Assembly: GCA_030374765.1 (NCBI GenBank)
Contig: JARGXX010000086.1
Location: 310,001-374,000 of the forward strand
Direction of reading: 5' to 3'
DNA: 64,000 nt
From: Agarophyton chilense
Lineage: Eukaryota > Rhodophyta > Florideophyceae > Gracilariales > Gracilariaceae
Below, one piece after another: positions 50,201 to 61,800 of the stretch. The position numbers and the translations under genes are program-made. Within the stretch, counting starts at the first letter, position 1. Each line of letters opens with the position of its first letter. A model generated the notes under the pieces. That model did no database searches. It was given only the letters and a program-made list of their open reading frames with translations, and was not told where the DNA came from.

Positions 50201-52940
50201 CATTTGCGGGTTGACTCACACCTTCACGGATCATTTTCCACATCTCCTGTAAATCGACGTTACCGGCTTTTTGGACCAGCTCGGTACGGTTGCTGATGAA
50301 TGGGCTTGGAGCCTGGCGACAAGTCTATGCGGTCTAGTGTTGTGTTTCCGGGGTTCTCTGTGCTTACCGATAATGGCAATGCGTGGTCCATTGTTGAAAA
50401 GTACCGTATTTAATCTGGGGAAAATTTCCTGGATGAGGCGGTCGATAAACGATGACCCCAGAATGCAGTCCGTTGCAAAGTGGTTGATCACTATAAAAGC
50501 AAACTCTTACCTTCAGGTTTTCAACTCTAACCATGACGGTAAGGTAACCACGGACTGAAAGGGGTCTATTCTTAGCATCCACGAGTGGGTTCTGCAATGT
50601 GCAGGGTTGTATCCTGTCCAAAAACCTTGGTGGTAATACTCTGACATTCACAAGATTGGGTCCCGCTCCTGTATCCATGACGGTAACACATGGAACCATG
50701 GGCGCGGTTGGGGGTGGCTTTCACTCCAACTGGTTGGCGTTTTCCACCTCGTAGACTGGCTCAGTTTCCTGAGTTCCTTCCCTGAACAGATTTTCCTGTT
50801 GAGTTGTAATGGAGTACGCGTTGGCGTTCCTTTCTGGCCGCGCCGCTGCGGTTTGGGAACCGAAGACTTCTCGGTGGTTCTATTGCCGCACTTGTAGGAA
50901 CATGGCTCGTATCTTGAGAACCACGTTGGTACGCTGTGTAGCCGAAGGGTGGGGAGATAAATAAAACGAGCAAACGAGGTTTCCCGTTGCGGAGTCTCTT
51001 AACGCCATCGTATTTGCTCTTGGTTGGACCTTATGAGAGAATCGCATTACAGTTCTTTATGAGGGCTGCTCAACAGCTTGGTCAGCATATTGTAATGCAA
51101 AAACCTGGTTGTGTGGGGCGTACAACATCGTTGAGGGAATCGACGGTGGTTCCGACGGTGACTCACCAGAAACAGAACTCGTTTAGGGGGAGCTGAAGAG
51201 CGAATGTTCTCCGACCTGAGAGATACCGATCAGATGAATCGCTTGCCCATGAGATATGTGCCGAGTTGGACCATCATCGTCGGTGGATGCTTCTTTGATG
51301 TGGAAGTTTGACCATTTTGGTTTATTCTGTGTCGCTTTCGGTGTGGAGGCCACAGTTTTCTTCCCCATTAGTAGCGAATCCCCTAGGCTTTTTGCATAAC
51401 GCGCAAGTGCATTGTAATCCACTTTACGGTTTGTACCAAGGTACTTCCTTACCTGAGACCCTATTGGTTTGTCATTTTCATCAGCATACATTGGCTTTAC
51501 ATCTTGTGGTAGTAAAAACGCTACCGCATCGGGACGCAGTCGCCTAGAGTGAGCGAGCGTATTATAATTCGGTTTGTCCTGCCCGTTGACGGTGTTTGAG
51601 CAACTCGAAGTAGTTGTCTTGAATCACCTCATCGGTTGCATAGGTCTCCAAAAGGAATTTCATAAATTGTGAAAATGTAGTCAGTATTTCTGTCTGTTCA
51701 TCATCTACCGCCATGGTATTGCCCTGTGGGCGGCTTTGTATCATGTGACCGGTCTGAGCTTTGAGGTAAAACTGGAATAACCACATCGCGGCAACTTCTG
51801 AAACCCCATTTTTAGTCACAAGCTACCTTGAACCTCTAAAGAAAGTCTATGATCGCGATTGAGTCATCTTCCGGAAAACGGGTATCCCCCATTTGGAAAC
51901 TAAGCTTCCGATAATGCTTACCTACCTTTTGAGCAACCCCTTCGGTATATTCAGAGCTCTTGTTCTCCAACCTACAGTTATGATAGTCAACCGCCTTTGT
52001 AGAGAGGTCGTTCAACGGAACGATCACCTGTAGGTAGGGATCGCTGTCGGAATCTGCCTCCGACGAATCATACTGTTTAGTCTTACTCTTGGAGTTGTTT
52101 TTCCCGTACTTACGACGCCACTCTTCCTGCGTTTCCGTGAACCTTTTCGGATGTCATTCGTTGACCAACCTGATTCGGTTTCCCAACTCGAAGAGTCAGG
52201 GTCTGACGGGTGCCCTTATCTCTTTACATTTTTGGTTTTTTTCTTACCAGATAGTTGTCGGTGTCGCTCCTCTTCCGAGCTCGACGACCCATTTTTACCA
52301 CTCCGGTGTCCCCCAATGGTTCTCTGCGCAGCTCTACCAACAGGTTTCGGTAAATAATTATACCCTGTGCTTTCAATCGCCGAAGGCTTTGCCCCTCCCC
52401 GAATTCGGTTGTGCGGCTTCTCAATAGTTTGCGAAAGAGGAAGGTTGGTTTGGAGATCACCGAAAACACCATGAGGTTTTTGAAAAGAGGGTCAGGTCTC
52501 CATCTTGAAGTTGTTGGCTTTCGCCTCCACTCCGGGTAAGAAAACACCATGATTCCGTAAGGATACCATCACCAATTTATCGATTTGTCTTCTTACCTCG
52601 TTCTCGGTGTAATTGATGACAGATACCGGCACACGGTCCATCACTTCCTGATAGGCTGGGTCAACTACCACACGGGAGATTGCATCGATATCCGTACTGG
52701 GACCCGGACGTTCTACTTTTTGCCTAACCAAATTGGTATGTCAAGCTTCTGTCGAGGGACCTCCTGTCTCTCGACCTGCTGTATCGACCTGAGTGCTTCT
52801 GGACTTCCGAAGAAGTTCCTCCGGGTTGTCCAGGATTGGTTTTGCAAAGTCTTCCTCAAGGAAGAAGACCACCAACTGGTGCAGTATGCGTCCTGTGACG
52901 CGCCTAGACGCGTTTTTCAGTTCATTCGGGTAGACTATTG
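47296..52940 (-). pseudogene. Decayed gypsy gag-pol
   Basis: Broken into frames, in element order: gag remains (about 52940-51183); protease with VMDTGAGPNLV (in 50364-50699); RT (49740-50150) with TTLDANCSDWQ, LRMPFGLTNEPATFQ and YKED where YIDD is expected; RNase H (48957-49460) with TLDTDS and HNYSVTEKECLAVVW; integrase finger and first core Asp (48425-48748); and the integrase C-terminus with TGPYERI (47296-47847). Many stops and frameshifts. The catalytic RT motif is lost, so it is inactive. Confidence 0.85.
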
Positions 52941-53034
52941 AGTCAGCAGTTTCTTTTTCATTGACTCCTTCACCACACGGTACAGATCAAACTCCGAATC
53001 CTCCCTTTCAATTCCAAACGTGGTGAACACCAAG

Positions 53035-53052
53035 TTCTAAGTTGGGAGACCA
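53035..53052 (-). other. Primer-binding site of the decayed gypsy
   Basis: The minus strand reads TGGTCTCCCAACTTAGAA three bases inside the LTR end (CACA TTT TGG). It is nearly the same as the site at 975-992, so the two relics used the same tRNA primer. Confidence 0.65.
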
Positions 53053-53055
53053 AAA

Positions 53056-53296
53056 TGTGATATAAACCAAAACCGTCGAAAGGGGTATAAGACCTCACGG
53101 TTCAAGGGAGCGCAGGATAGGCTCGACCTAGGAGGAGGAGATTGAGGATACCTGTAAGGTGTGGCAGCACCAGCCACTGAAGGGTGCAACAGGAACGGTG
53201 GGCTCACTGAGACCACGTTCGTAGAAGATTATATACAGCGCATGCGGGTCCGGAAAACCGTAAGGACACTAGGCTTACCTTCATGGTCGACTGTAG
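53056..53296 (-). repeat. 5' LTR of the decayed gypsy, truncated
   Basis: Matches 45786-46025. It stops at ctgtag where the 442-bp repeat begins. Confidence 0.7.
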
Positions 53297-53738
53297 TATG
53301 AAGGAGATATGATAACGGTTGAGCCCTGAAAGCCACCGGGTTCTGACGTATCTTGCAGGAGACACGTGTACGGGTCAACCTCAGGTAGACTCATGTAGAT
53401 TATTGATTTTTTTTAATTAGTGTAATAGATTAACATTACAGTGCCAGGGAGATCCCAGCGTTTCGCCAGTACTATTTACTTGGCTCGAGTGACGCTTCTC
53501 CCTTAGAGTACGGTAGGCACCGTTAGAATACTAAATAACCCCTTTGGTATATTAGTTGCAACCTTTGGGCTTCAAGCCATCGTTTCCGTAGCTCCAACCT
53601 GTAGGAATACGCAGTAAACGCCAGCCGATTGCACCAAGTACTCTGGGAGTGCCGCCGTCAAGGATTCGAAATTTAGGACACGCTCCATTACGATACCACC
53701 GGTCGAGACCCGTACGCTGACTTAACCCGTCATTGCGT
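53297..53738. repeat. 442-bp dispersed repeat, copy 2
   Basis: Same length and orientation as 5328-5769 and similar along the whole length, for example agtgccagggagatcccagcg and ttgcaccaagtactctggga. It is followed by TACAG (53739-53743) and preceded by TGTAG, which may be a mutated target duplication. Non-coding. Confidence 0.7.
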
Positions 53739-53887
53739 TACAGTGGAAAGAAGAAGGCTTGCGAACAACAATTAGAAAACGAGATAAAGTTCTTCTCTGG
53801 ACAAATTGCAATAGACTGGAAAGCAAAAAAAACAAAAGAAAAACGCATAAGATAGAAAAGATTTTTTTAGTGTAGTTAGCAGTCCCC

Positions 53888-56800
53888 TAAGTTCTGTATT
53901 GGAACGAGTCTAATTTCATCAAGCTAGCAATCATACGCACATCTAAGAAAAACGCACATTTTGCCCATATGTCAGCGATCTGTAAACTCCTGGGAATATG
54001 TCGAAGTTCAACTATATTCCTGTGGTGTAACTCTCTCACATGATGCATCTTAAAGTCAATGTGTTTGTTGCGAGCTGATATCTGCGGATTTATAGCTAAT
54101 GATAAAGCAGCCAAGCTATCAACCATGATCTTAGTAGGCTCGAACCAAAGATCCTCGCTCCAAGGCTGTTGGTGTGCGGATTCCCAAAACAGTTTTCGAT
54201 TTCATGTGATGTCTTTACCACAAGTAGAAAGAACCATGTACGCTTCAGCGAAAGACAAAGCAATCAGCGTCTATCCTTTCGATTATCAAATGATAGGTGT
54301 GTGGTTGAAAACGATAACGTAACCGGTAGTAGATTTTCTTGTCTCTATGCATCCTCTCCAATCGGCGTCAACGCACGCTGAAAGTGATATAGGAGAGACA
54401 GAATGGTCAGAGCAAAAATGAAGTCCGTAGTTCAAAGTACCCGCAAGATATCTAAACAGTCTCTTTCGAAAAGAGTAGTGGCGCTCACTGGGCTTGTAAA
54501 GATGCTTGGACAAAGCAAAGAGTGGACATGAAAGACCTGGGCGAGAAGAAACAACCATGTAGAGAATTCCGCCTTTGTTGGAGCGGTGGTCGGTATGATT
54601 CTTCGAGGAAATAGTATTTTCCGTATCTTTCGTAGCTAGCAGATCTGCTGAAGATGGTAAAGGGGATCCGAGTTCATAAGACTCCTGCATGTCCAAATTC
54701 TTAAGAAGTTGCACGGCGTATCTCTACTAGGGTACTTTAATTCCAGCTGGAGAGCGTTCTTTGCTCCATCCGATGAAGGACTGAAGTTCTCCGGATAGTT
54801 TAATGTCGAATGTAGATGACAGCTTTCCCTTGAGTCGCGTGAGAAGATTGTGGTCTTTGGCAGCGAAGGCGCAGTCGTCAATAGCCAGGTTTCTGCATGA
54901 CACCAGCAGAATAGGTTGGTTGTTCCATAAGTATTGGATCGTGTAGCTTTCCGTATAAGTATGCATTCAAAATGTCGGCGCCTTCAACTACAAGTTTGTG
55001 CGCAACGGCGAAAGCAAGAAGTATGCGCAAGTCTTCGTGACACGCTACAGGTGCGCAAGTACGGATGGTATCGAAATCAATGAAAGGCTTCTGCCTGTCT
55101 CCCCGTAGATAGCAGCTTGTTTTCCTCAAGAATTTTTTTCCGATTCCATCTAGAATCTTTTCTTGGAAAACCCAAGTATAAGGAACTGGTTTCATCCAAG
55201 TCGCTCGTGGTATTAGTTTCTAGGGGGTTCTGCGGGCTAAGTGCGTTTATCTCGCGGTTAATAGCTTCACACCAACAGGTGACTTTACAAGCTTCCTGAA
55301 AACTGTTAGGCACAGAAAGATTGTCACGATTTTTTTTGGAGACCCTAACGCGACGGAAGTTGTGCGTGGCAGATGTGAACGCCTCAAAAAAATGTTTTTC
55401 CAAGTCCGGACCGTCCGGTTCGTTGTACAGAGTTTCCGTCTCTTCCATCTCCTGTTGTCTTTTAATACCTTCAACAGGTGTCGAGATGCTAGGGAGTGGG
55501 GAGGAGTTGATCGACTTGAAATCCAAATTGCGGCAAGTGATGACAGAGAGTTTCTTCGAGACAAACACACAAATGAAAGTGGTATCATTTTGCAAACCAA
55601 CGAAGTGGGCGAACAAGCAACGAGGGAGAACATTTTTGTTGGCAACAGTCTTAGATCTATACACGCATGCAAAGCCAGGTTGACCAAAAGTAAGTATATG
55701 AGAGAAGTCGATGTTCGTTGATGGATCCCATTCAAGCATTGAGATCCGTCCTTGTATCCATGAGAACGTGGCTCGGTTCTTAAGACAGTTAGCGTGGTTC
55801 ATTGCCTCAGTCCAGAGGTAGTTTGCTTGCAAAGAGAAAAATGCGGGTCCTCGTCCAATGTTCCTGGATGAGTTTCTCGGCAGCGCCGTTGCTTCCGGAT
55901 GCATAAGCCGGATAATAGTCCAGAAGGATGCCGTTGTCGAAGCAGAGAAGTTCCAACTGTTCGATCTTATGCTCACCTGCCCCGTCAAGGCGAACATTTG
56001 TCAGGCGGAAACAGTCGTTTAGTTCCAACTCCGATCGGCGTTTGTACCATTCGAGTTGTTTGAGGATAGTTGAAGCGCTTTTGTTCTTGGTGAAGAATAC
56101 GTCATACTTAGAAGTGCATTCGTCCAGAATTTCAATAGAGTAGATTGCACCTGATAATGATGGCGTGATCTTTCCTGACACATCTATGTGAACTACTTCC
56201 AAAGGGTGTGATGTAGTCACGGATCTTGGCTTGAGAACCAGTGGGTTTCGCTGCACCTTAGCCGTGAGGCACGGAACGCAACTTAAGGACTCGAGAATGG
56301 AACGTTGAAAGCAGGGAACAGAGTCTAGAGCCCTTGATAAAATTTGGTACCTAGTAGGATGGGGGTGACCTGTGCGTTGGAGCAATTTTAAAGCGAGTTC
56401 TTGCTTGGTGTTACTTGCGCTGACCATCATGACATGTTTGTCTTTCTAACTAAGATCCATGATGTAGAGGCCTTGTTTGATTTCTGTTTCCAATATAATT
56501 TCGGAGTTTCGTTTAGGATCCATTATGAAATTCCCATTGTATAATCTGATGGTGGAGGTGAACACTACCTTGAAGTCCACGCTCAATGCACCAACCGATA
56601 GGATGTTAGACTCAAAAGCTGGTTCTTAGTAAGCGTCAACTATCATGCTCTTGTTGAGAGGTATCCAGACGTGGCCTTTTCCGACAAGGCGAGCGGTGCC
56701 AGAAGCAGCTTTTACGATCTCTACTTCGATGCGTTCGTACCGAATGAACGACTTACGCGAATGGAAAAATGGTGTGTTGCTCCAGAGTCGATGTAGGCCG

Positions 56801-57917
56801 AATCCAGTTTGCTTTGCGAGAGGAGTGCAATATGGCTCCTGTATTTTGCCACATTGCAGTAGAACTCATGCGAAGCAGGAGCATTGTCATGCCTTTGCAC
56901 CACATAAGACTGTGGATGGGAGTTGATGTTTCCATTTACAGTTCCCCTTGTTGTAAATCGTGAGTTACAGTTAAACTGAAGTTTTCTTCCTTGGCAGTTC
57001 TGTGTGCCATATTGCGAGCGATTAGAACCGGTGGTGGTGCGATTTGGGGGTTTTCCAGACGGGTTGCGCGAATTATTTCGATCGTTGTTCGATTCTTCGC
57101 TCTTTCGTTTGTAGCAGTCCCGGGAATAATGACCTCGAAGTCTGCAGTAGCAACAATTATTGTCGTCGCGATCCAGTTTGGAAGATGATTTGTTTCGTCG
57201 ACCACGCCGCTGACGTCCTCTTTCCCTGGTTGTGTTGGCTTTTGGCAGTGTCAATAGTGTAGGCGTAGCAGAGGACGCCAGTTGCGGGTTGTTCGGTTGG
57301 TTCCAACGGGCCACTTCGGCTTGAACGGCGTTGAAAATGGAGTCGAAACCAGCATTAGTTAGGATGGGTATCATAACCAAAGGTGCAAAAGAGTTGGGAA
57401 GGCTTCTCATTGTTTTCGACACTGTCTCTTTTTCAAATAGTTCTTTGTCGAAAGTGGCCAGTTCCCAAACAATTTCCAGGAACTAAGACCCGAGCTTGTT
57501 TCAATCTTCTTTGTACTTGTATACAAGCGTGTCAAAGCGGTAACGAATGTTTTGAACGACTTGCGTGTTGGTAGTTGTGGAAATACGCTGAAGTTCATCC
57601 CAGAGTTCTTTGGCTGTGTTGTCGTCATCGTCCACAAAAGTGCGGACGAGAGCTAGGGCTGTGACACCAAGGCAAAGCGTGATTGTGCTTTTTACCCCGA
57701 TGGATTTTTCAAAACAAGTCTTCATCGAGCGGTTGTTGATATGGAATCCTCCTGGGAGAGGATCCAAACCGCTTAGATGAGCTTCGTCACGAAGAACATA
57801 GGCGAGAAGACGACGAAGCCATAGAATGTAGTCGATGGAGAGCTTTAGCTTAGGCAGCTTACAAAGTAGACGTCCAATTTGCTCATCATGGAGGCGAGGA
57901 GGCGCAGCTGTGGGCAA
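53888..57917 (-). pseudogene. Decayed Ty1/copia gag-pol
   Basis: Minus-strand pieces in copia order: gag (57407-57917); a zinc knuckle CCYCRLRGHYSRDC and protease DSGATHH (56721-57422); integrase (55807-56430) with HIDVSG, RLDGAGEH and NGAAEKLIQ for the D-D-E triad; integrase end and linker (55077-55997); RT (54727-55195) with ADILNAYLYG and LAIDDCAF in place of YVDD; RNase H (53888-54714) with CVDADWRGC. Frameshifts and stops separate the pieces. Flanking LTRs were not found. It is more intact than the gypsy relic beside it. Confidence 0.85.
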
Positions 57918-58614
57918 AATGAGGTTGATCGGTGATGAAAAAAACGCAGCGGCTTTGAGGAGTGTGAGACGCGGCGAAACGGCAGAGGACGAGACTTGGC
58001 GGCGCGGGGGAGAACAAGACGCGACGGCGAGGCAGAGAATGGGACGTGACGGAGCAGCAGGAGACGAGAGGTTACGGCGAGATCCTATAAGAGACTGGCG
58101 CGGCGTAACTTTGAGAAAGAAAGATACGCAGCGGTGACGGGCACAAGAAGTTCACGATGCGGCATCAGTCTCCATCAGAGCGGCAAGGCGGCAATCTAGT
58201 GGCGAAAGGCCAAAGAAGGGCCGTATTTCGTGGTAGTTCGGCGCGGCCAGGTGACGAGAGAAGGCAAAAGGCAGAATTGACCCTGGCGATGGCTACCATA
58301 TTGGACACAGTCGTCATTTTGCTTGTCTTCTCGGCTGATGGCCCAAGACCATCGCCGGAGGATGCACACTTTATTTTGTCCCCGTACACTACGGAGCACA
58401 CTGTGGTGTGCGGTTTACTCAACACGTGTCATCAACTGCGTTCTCTGTTTGCCCAAGGCGTCCGGATGTCAGCAATGGCCGCAGGAGAAAGATGGATGCG
58501 TTCTCGTGGTATGTACTGTAAACAGGTATGTAAGAAGGTAAGGGTTGGAGGTGGTTCACGGTCGTATGTACACTCCCCGAATAACAAATCGCAACAAAGA
58601 TCGCATATTTCTTC
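57918..58614. other. No supported gene; GC-rich then mixed sequence
   Basis: Upstream of the copia gag relic. A plus-strand Arg/Gly-rich frame (57835-58137) overlaps gag on the other strand and is likely compositional. No LTR pair with the left side of the relic is visible. Confidence 0.4.
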
Positions 58615-58619
58615 TGAAC

Positions 58620-58705
58620 TATGAGAGGATGAATCTGGCTCATCTTTACTTGGATCCTGTCTTGTGTGGGCTTAAGTAATTCGAAATCTACTGTAATGTT
58701 TGACT
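58620..58705 (-). repeat. 3' LTR (86 bp) of the short-LTR copia
   Basis: Bases 58620-58704 equal 63208-63292. The inner end base differs (58705 t versus 63293 a). Confidence 0.9.
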
Positions 58706-58709
58706 TTTG

Positions 58710-58775
58710 GAAAATGCAGTGCAGGAAGATTCTTTCTTGGTGTTTGACAGTCCCCGGTTGCTGCAGTGCATTTTC
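58710..58775. repeat. Hairpin next to the 3' LTR
   Basis: Arms 58710-58724 (GAAAATGCAGTGCAG) and 58761-58775 pair at 14 of 15 positions around a 36-nt loop. In element direction it lies after the end of RNase H coding and just before the 3' LTR. The word TGTTTGACA of the LTR end recurs at 58741-58749 in the loop. Confidence 0.75.
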
Positions 58776-58841
58776 TGTTAAGGGGTTGGGAGTATATTGA
58801 GTTTATCCTTCAAGGGCGTGTACTGAGTGTGGTGTAGTGGT

Positions 58842-61800
58842 TTAGTCAGTATGTCTGCCAGCATTTCTTGAGTTGGTATGCGGTGAAGATTTATGTGTCC
58901 GTCGGCTACGTTGTGTTGAAGATAATGGTGTCCAATATCTAAGTACTTCTTTCTTTTTGTCGGTGCTTTGTTCTGCGCTATTAGGAGTGCGGAGCGGTGG
59001 TCGATGAAGTGTTTGGTTGGTTTTTTTCATGGGGACTTTCGCCGATTGTAAGAGGTTCCGGAGCCATTTCGTGTGTTGTGTGGCGTTAGTGGCGGAAATG
59101 TACTCGGCTTCGGTTGTCGAAAGGGCGACTACGTTTTGTTTGCGGGAGAACCAAGAGATGGGTGTGCCGTTGAATAGATGGACATTGCCTGTTACGGATT
59201 TGCGATTCTTTGCATTGGCATAGTCTGCGTCGCTGTATATCGTGAACAGTTCGTGTGGTTGTTTGTTTCTGTCTGGAAGAGGTCTGTATGTTAGGCCATG
59301 ATTTCTGGTACCTTTGAGGTAGCGAAGTAATGTCTTCAGCGCTTGGGCATGGTGTTGTTGTGGAGCCTTCATGTACTGAGCTAGACAGTTTGCTGCGTAC
59401 ATAATGTCCGGTCGAGTACTATCGGTTATGTATCTAATTTCTCCTAGTATTTGTCGGTATCGTTTGGCTTGTTGAGGGGGGAGTGGTTCGGTTTCTGGCT
59501 GATTGTCGAGGTGGGTTGTTTGGTTGTATGGTGTTTTCGTGGGGTTGCAGTTGTGCATTGAGGTTTGTTGTAATAAGGCGTCGATGACATCTGGTTGACT
59601 AACGTGAACCGTGCCGTCCGGGTTGTGTTTTATAGTCCAGTTTAAGAAGCGTTGTGGTTTGTCTAACCGTTTAACTTTGTATTTCTTGAGCAAGTTTTGG
59701 TATAGGTCTTGGATGAGTGATTGTGTTGTTCCGAGCACTAAAAAGTCGTCAATGGTTGTGCTGACGATTGTGTGGCCGGCTGTCGTGGACTTGGTATACA
59801 GGCATGGATCGTGCTCTGACGCTGTGAAGCCCAGGTGTGTGAGACATTTTTGAAGTCCGTGGTTATACAGGTAAGCGGCTGGTGGTGATCCATACAGGTT
59901 ACCGCGAAGTCTACCGTAGTTGCCGGGATGTCGATAGGTACCGTCAAAGTTGGCGATTTGGCGTACGTAGACCGGTCTATGGTGGCGGTATTGCTCATGG
60001 AGGTACGCTGATTTGATGTCGAAATGTTCTAATGGAAAGCCGTATGCAGCGTGAATTGCTATTAGCATGCGTTGGGTTGTGCGGTCTGCTGTGCAGGTGG
60101 TACCTTGTTCGGGGTCGTAGTGAATTCCCAGCTTCATAAGGTCTCCTCTGAGGTTGCATCGGGCTTTGCGTTGCAATATATGTCCTTCTGCCGATCGCTT
60201 ATAGCGATATATCTTCATTAAGGGGATGACACTGGTGGGTGGTGGAGTGAAGTTTTCGGGTAGCCACTGTATGCTTTCGTGTTGATCTATACTCGTCAGT
60301 TCTTTGTCATGGGCTTCTTGCCATTTGGGGGCATCTGGGTATTGTCTTGCTTGTTGTACGTTACGCGGTGGTTGTGTGTCTATTTGGATGGATTTTGGTA
60401 TGGCCTGTTTTGTTGAGGCTTTTGCCTTGAATGCTGTGCCCGTGGTGTATGTAGGATCTTTGTGGCGGTGGTATGGATGGAAGGCAATGGCTCGGAGGGG
60501 TTGGTACTGGTTTGTGCGTAGGTTTAGCACGACGATATGTTTGAGGTCGGTGGCATACATGTAACGTGCGGGGTCGGCCCGTGAGTAGAGTTTCTTTTTG
60601 GGGGCGCAAATTGGTATTGTCCCAAGCTGTCCGAAGATGAAGATCCTTGGAAGTACAGGTTTCTTCCCGTACCAACGGTGATGTGGCGACGTACCGATTG
60701 CGGCATGGTGCATGATGTTGTATTTCAATATGGCGTCTCTGGCAGCGTCTTCCCAGTAGTGGCTTGTTAAGTTGGCTGTAGTGAGTGACGCTCTGACTGC
60801 GTTCATGACCGTGCGGTTGAATCGCTCCGCTATTGGGTTCTCCTGAGGCTGTTGAGGCGTTCGGAGTTGATGGTGTAGGCGGTATTTGTGGTATATGGCT
60901 TGCATAGTTTTGGAGGTGTACTCTTTAGCGTTGTCTGTTCGGAAGTGGGTAAGTGGAAGCTGGAGCGTGGTGGTGATGTTGTGTAGGCTGTGGTAGATGT
61001 ACGGAGGTATGTCCTTCCTATCTTTGAGGAAGTGTGCTATGACATAGCGTGTTGTTGCGCAGATTAAGACTAATATGTGGTTGTTGCCTTGTGTTGATGT
61101 GGGAGTGATGGGTCCGCACGTGTCTGAGCTTATATAAGCGCCTGGTGGGTAGTTGTGTGCTGTGCGTTTGTGAGGTGCGGGGTGGAGTTTGGAATGTTGG
61201 TATGCGCAGCACGTTATGGCCGAGTCTTGGAGTATGGTGTTCGGCATGTTGGGTATGAGTCTGTGTTTGGCTGTCAGGGCGATCTTTGTGGGATGTGCGT
61301 GATTGAGTTTGAGGTGCCAGTTGTGCAGGGAATGTTCAGACTCGGATCTTATTCTCTCGCGAGCGGGGTTTCGTAGTTGGGAGAGGTCTTTGGTGGTAAG
61401 TGTTGTGGATTTGGGCGTGGTGACTGGTGGGGCTGTAGTGGATTTCGAGTGGTGGGTTTTCTTTTCGGATTTCTTTGTGGTTTCGTTTGTGGGGCGTTGG
61501 ATAATGGGTTTGTATGTCTTGGGTCGTTGATATGTAATTGTCCTAGCCGTGCAGGCTGTTGGTTTAGTGGCTTTGTTGGCTCGGATTCGGTATTGGTTGT
61601 TTACCCAAGGGGCCGTGTCTATTATAAGGAGGGGGCTACTGGTGTTGTCCATAACGTATTCTCGGTGGGGCGTGAAGGTTACTTGGCCATATCTTGTCGC
61701 CAGATCTCTGACGGATAGTAGGTTGTGTTTGATATGTTCGTTCGCAATTGCATATGTCACAATATCGTGGTTACTGTTGCGAGGGCGGATGCGGATTGTC

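Larger units (their letters stand above)
45786..53296 (-). mobile_element. Decayed Ty3/gypsy element
   Basis: Diverged LTR ends at 45786 onward and 53056-53296 match each other: TGTGGTTAAAACC versus TGTGATATAAACC, then caccagccactga, then gcaggtccggaaaaccgtaa. Between them the minus strand carries gag, protease, RT, RNase H and integrase remains in gypsy order. A primer site sits at 53035-53052. The right LTR is cut short by the second copy of the 442-bp repeat. It is much older than the intact gypsy element and has a different primer site. Confidence 0.8.

Noticed and set aside
53297-57917. The 442-bp repeat as the 3' LTR of the decayed copia at 53.9-57.9 kb
   Set aside because: No second copy lies on the other side of the copia, and the other copy of the repeat sits inside an unrelated copia RT in the opposite coding orientation.
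57835-58137. Arg/Gly-rich plus-strand frame
   Set aside because: It overlaps the gag relic on the other strand and reflects GC-rich composition.
59021-59027. Programmed frameshift in the short-LTR copia
   Set aside because: Programmed shifts occur between gag and pol, not near the end of RNase H. A one-base homopolymer error or mutation is simpler.
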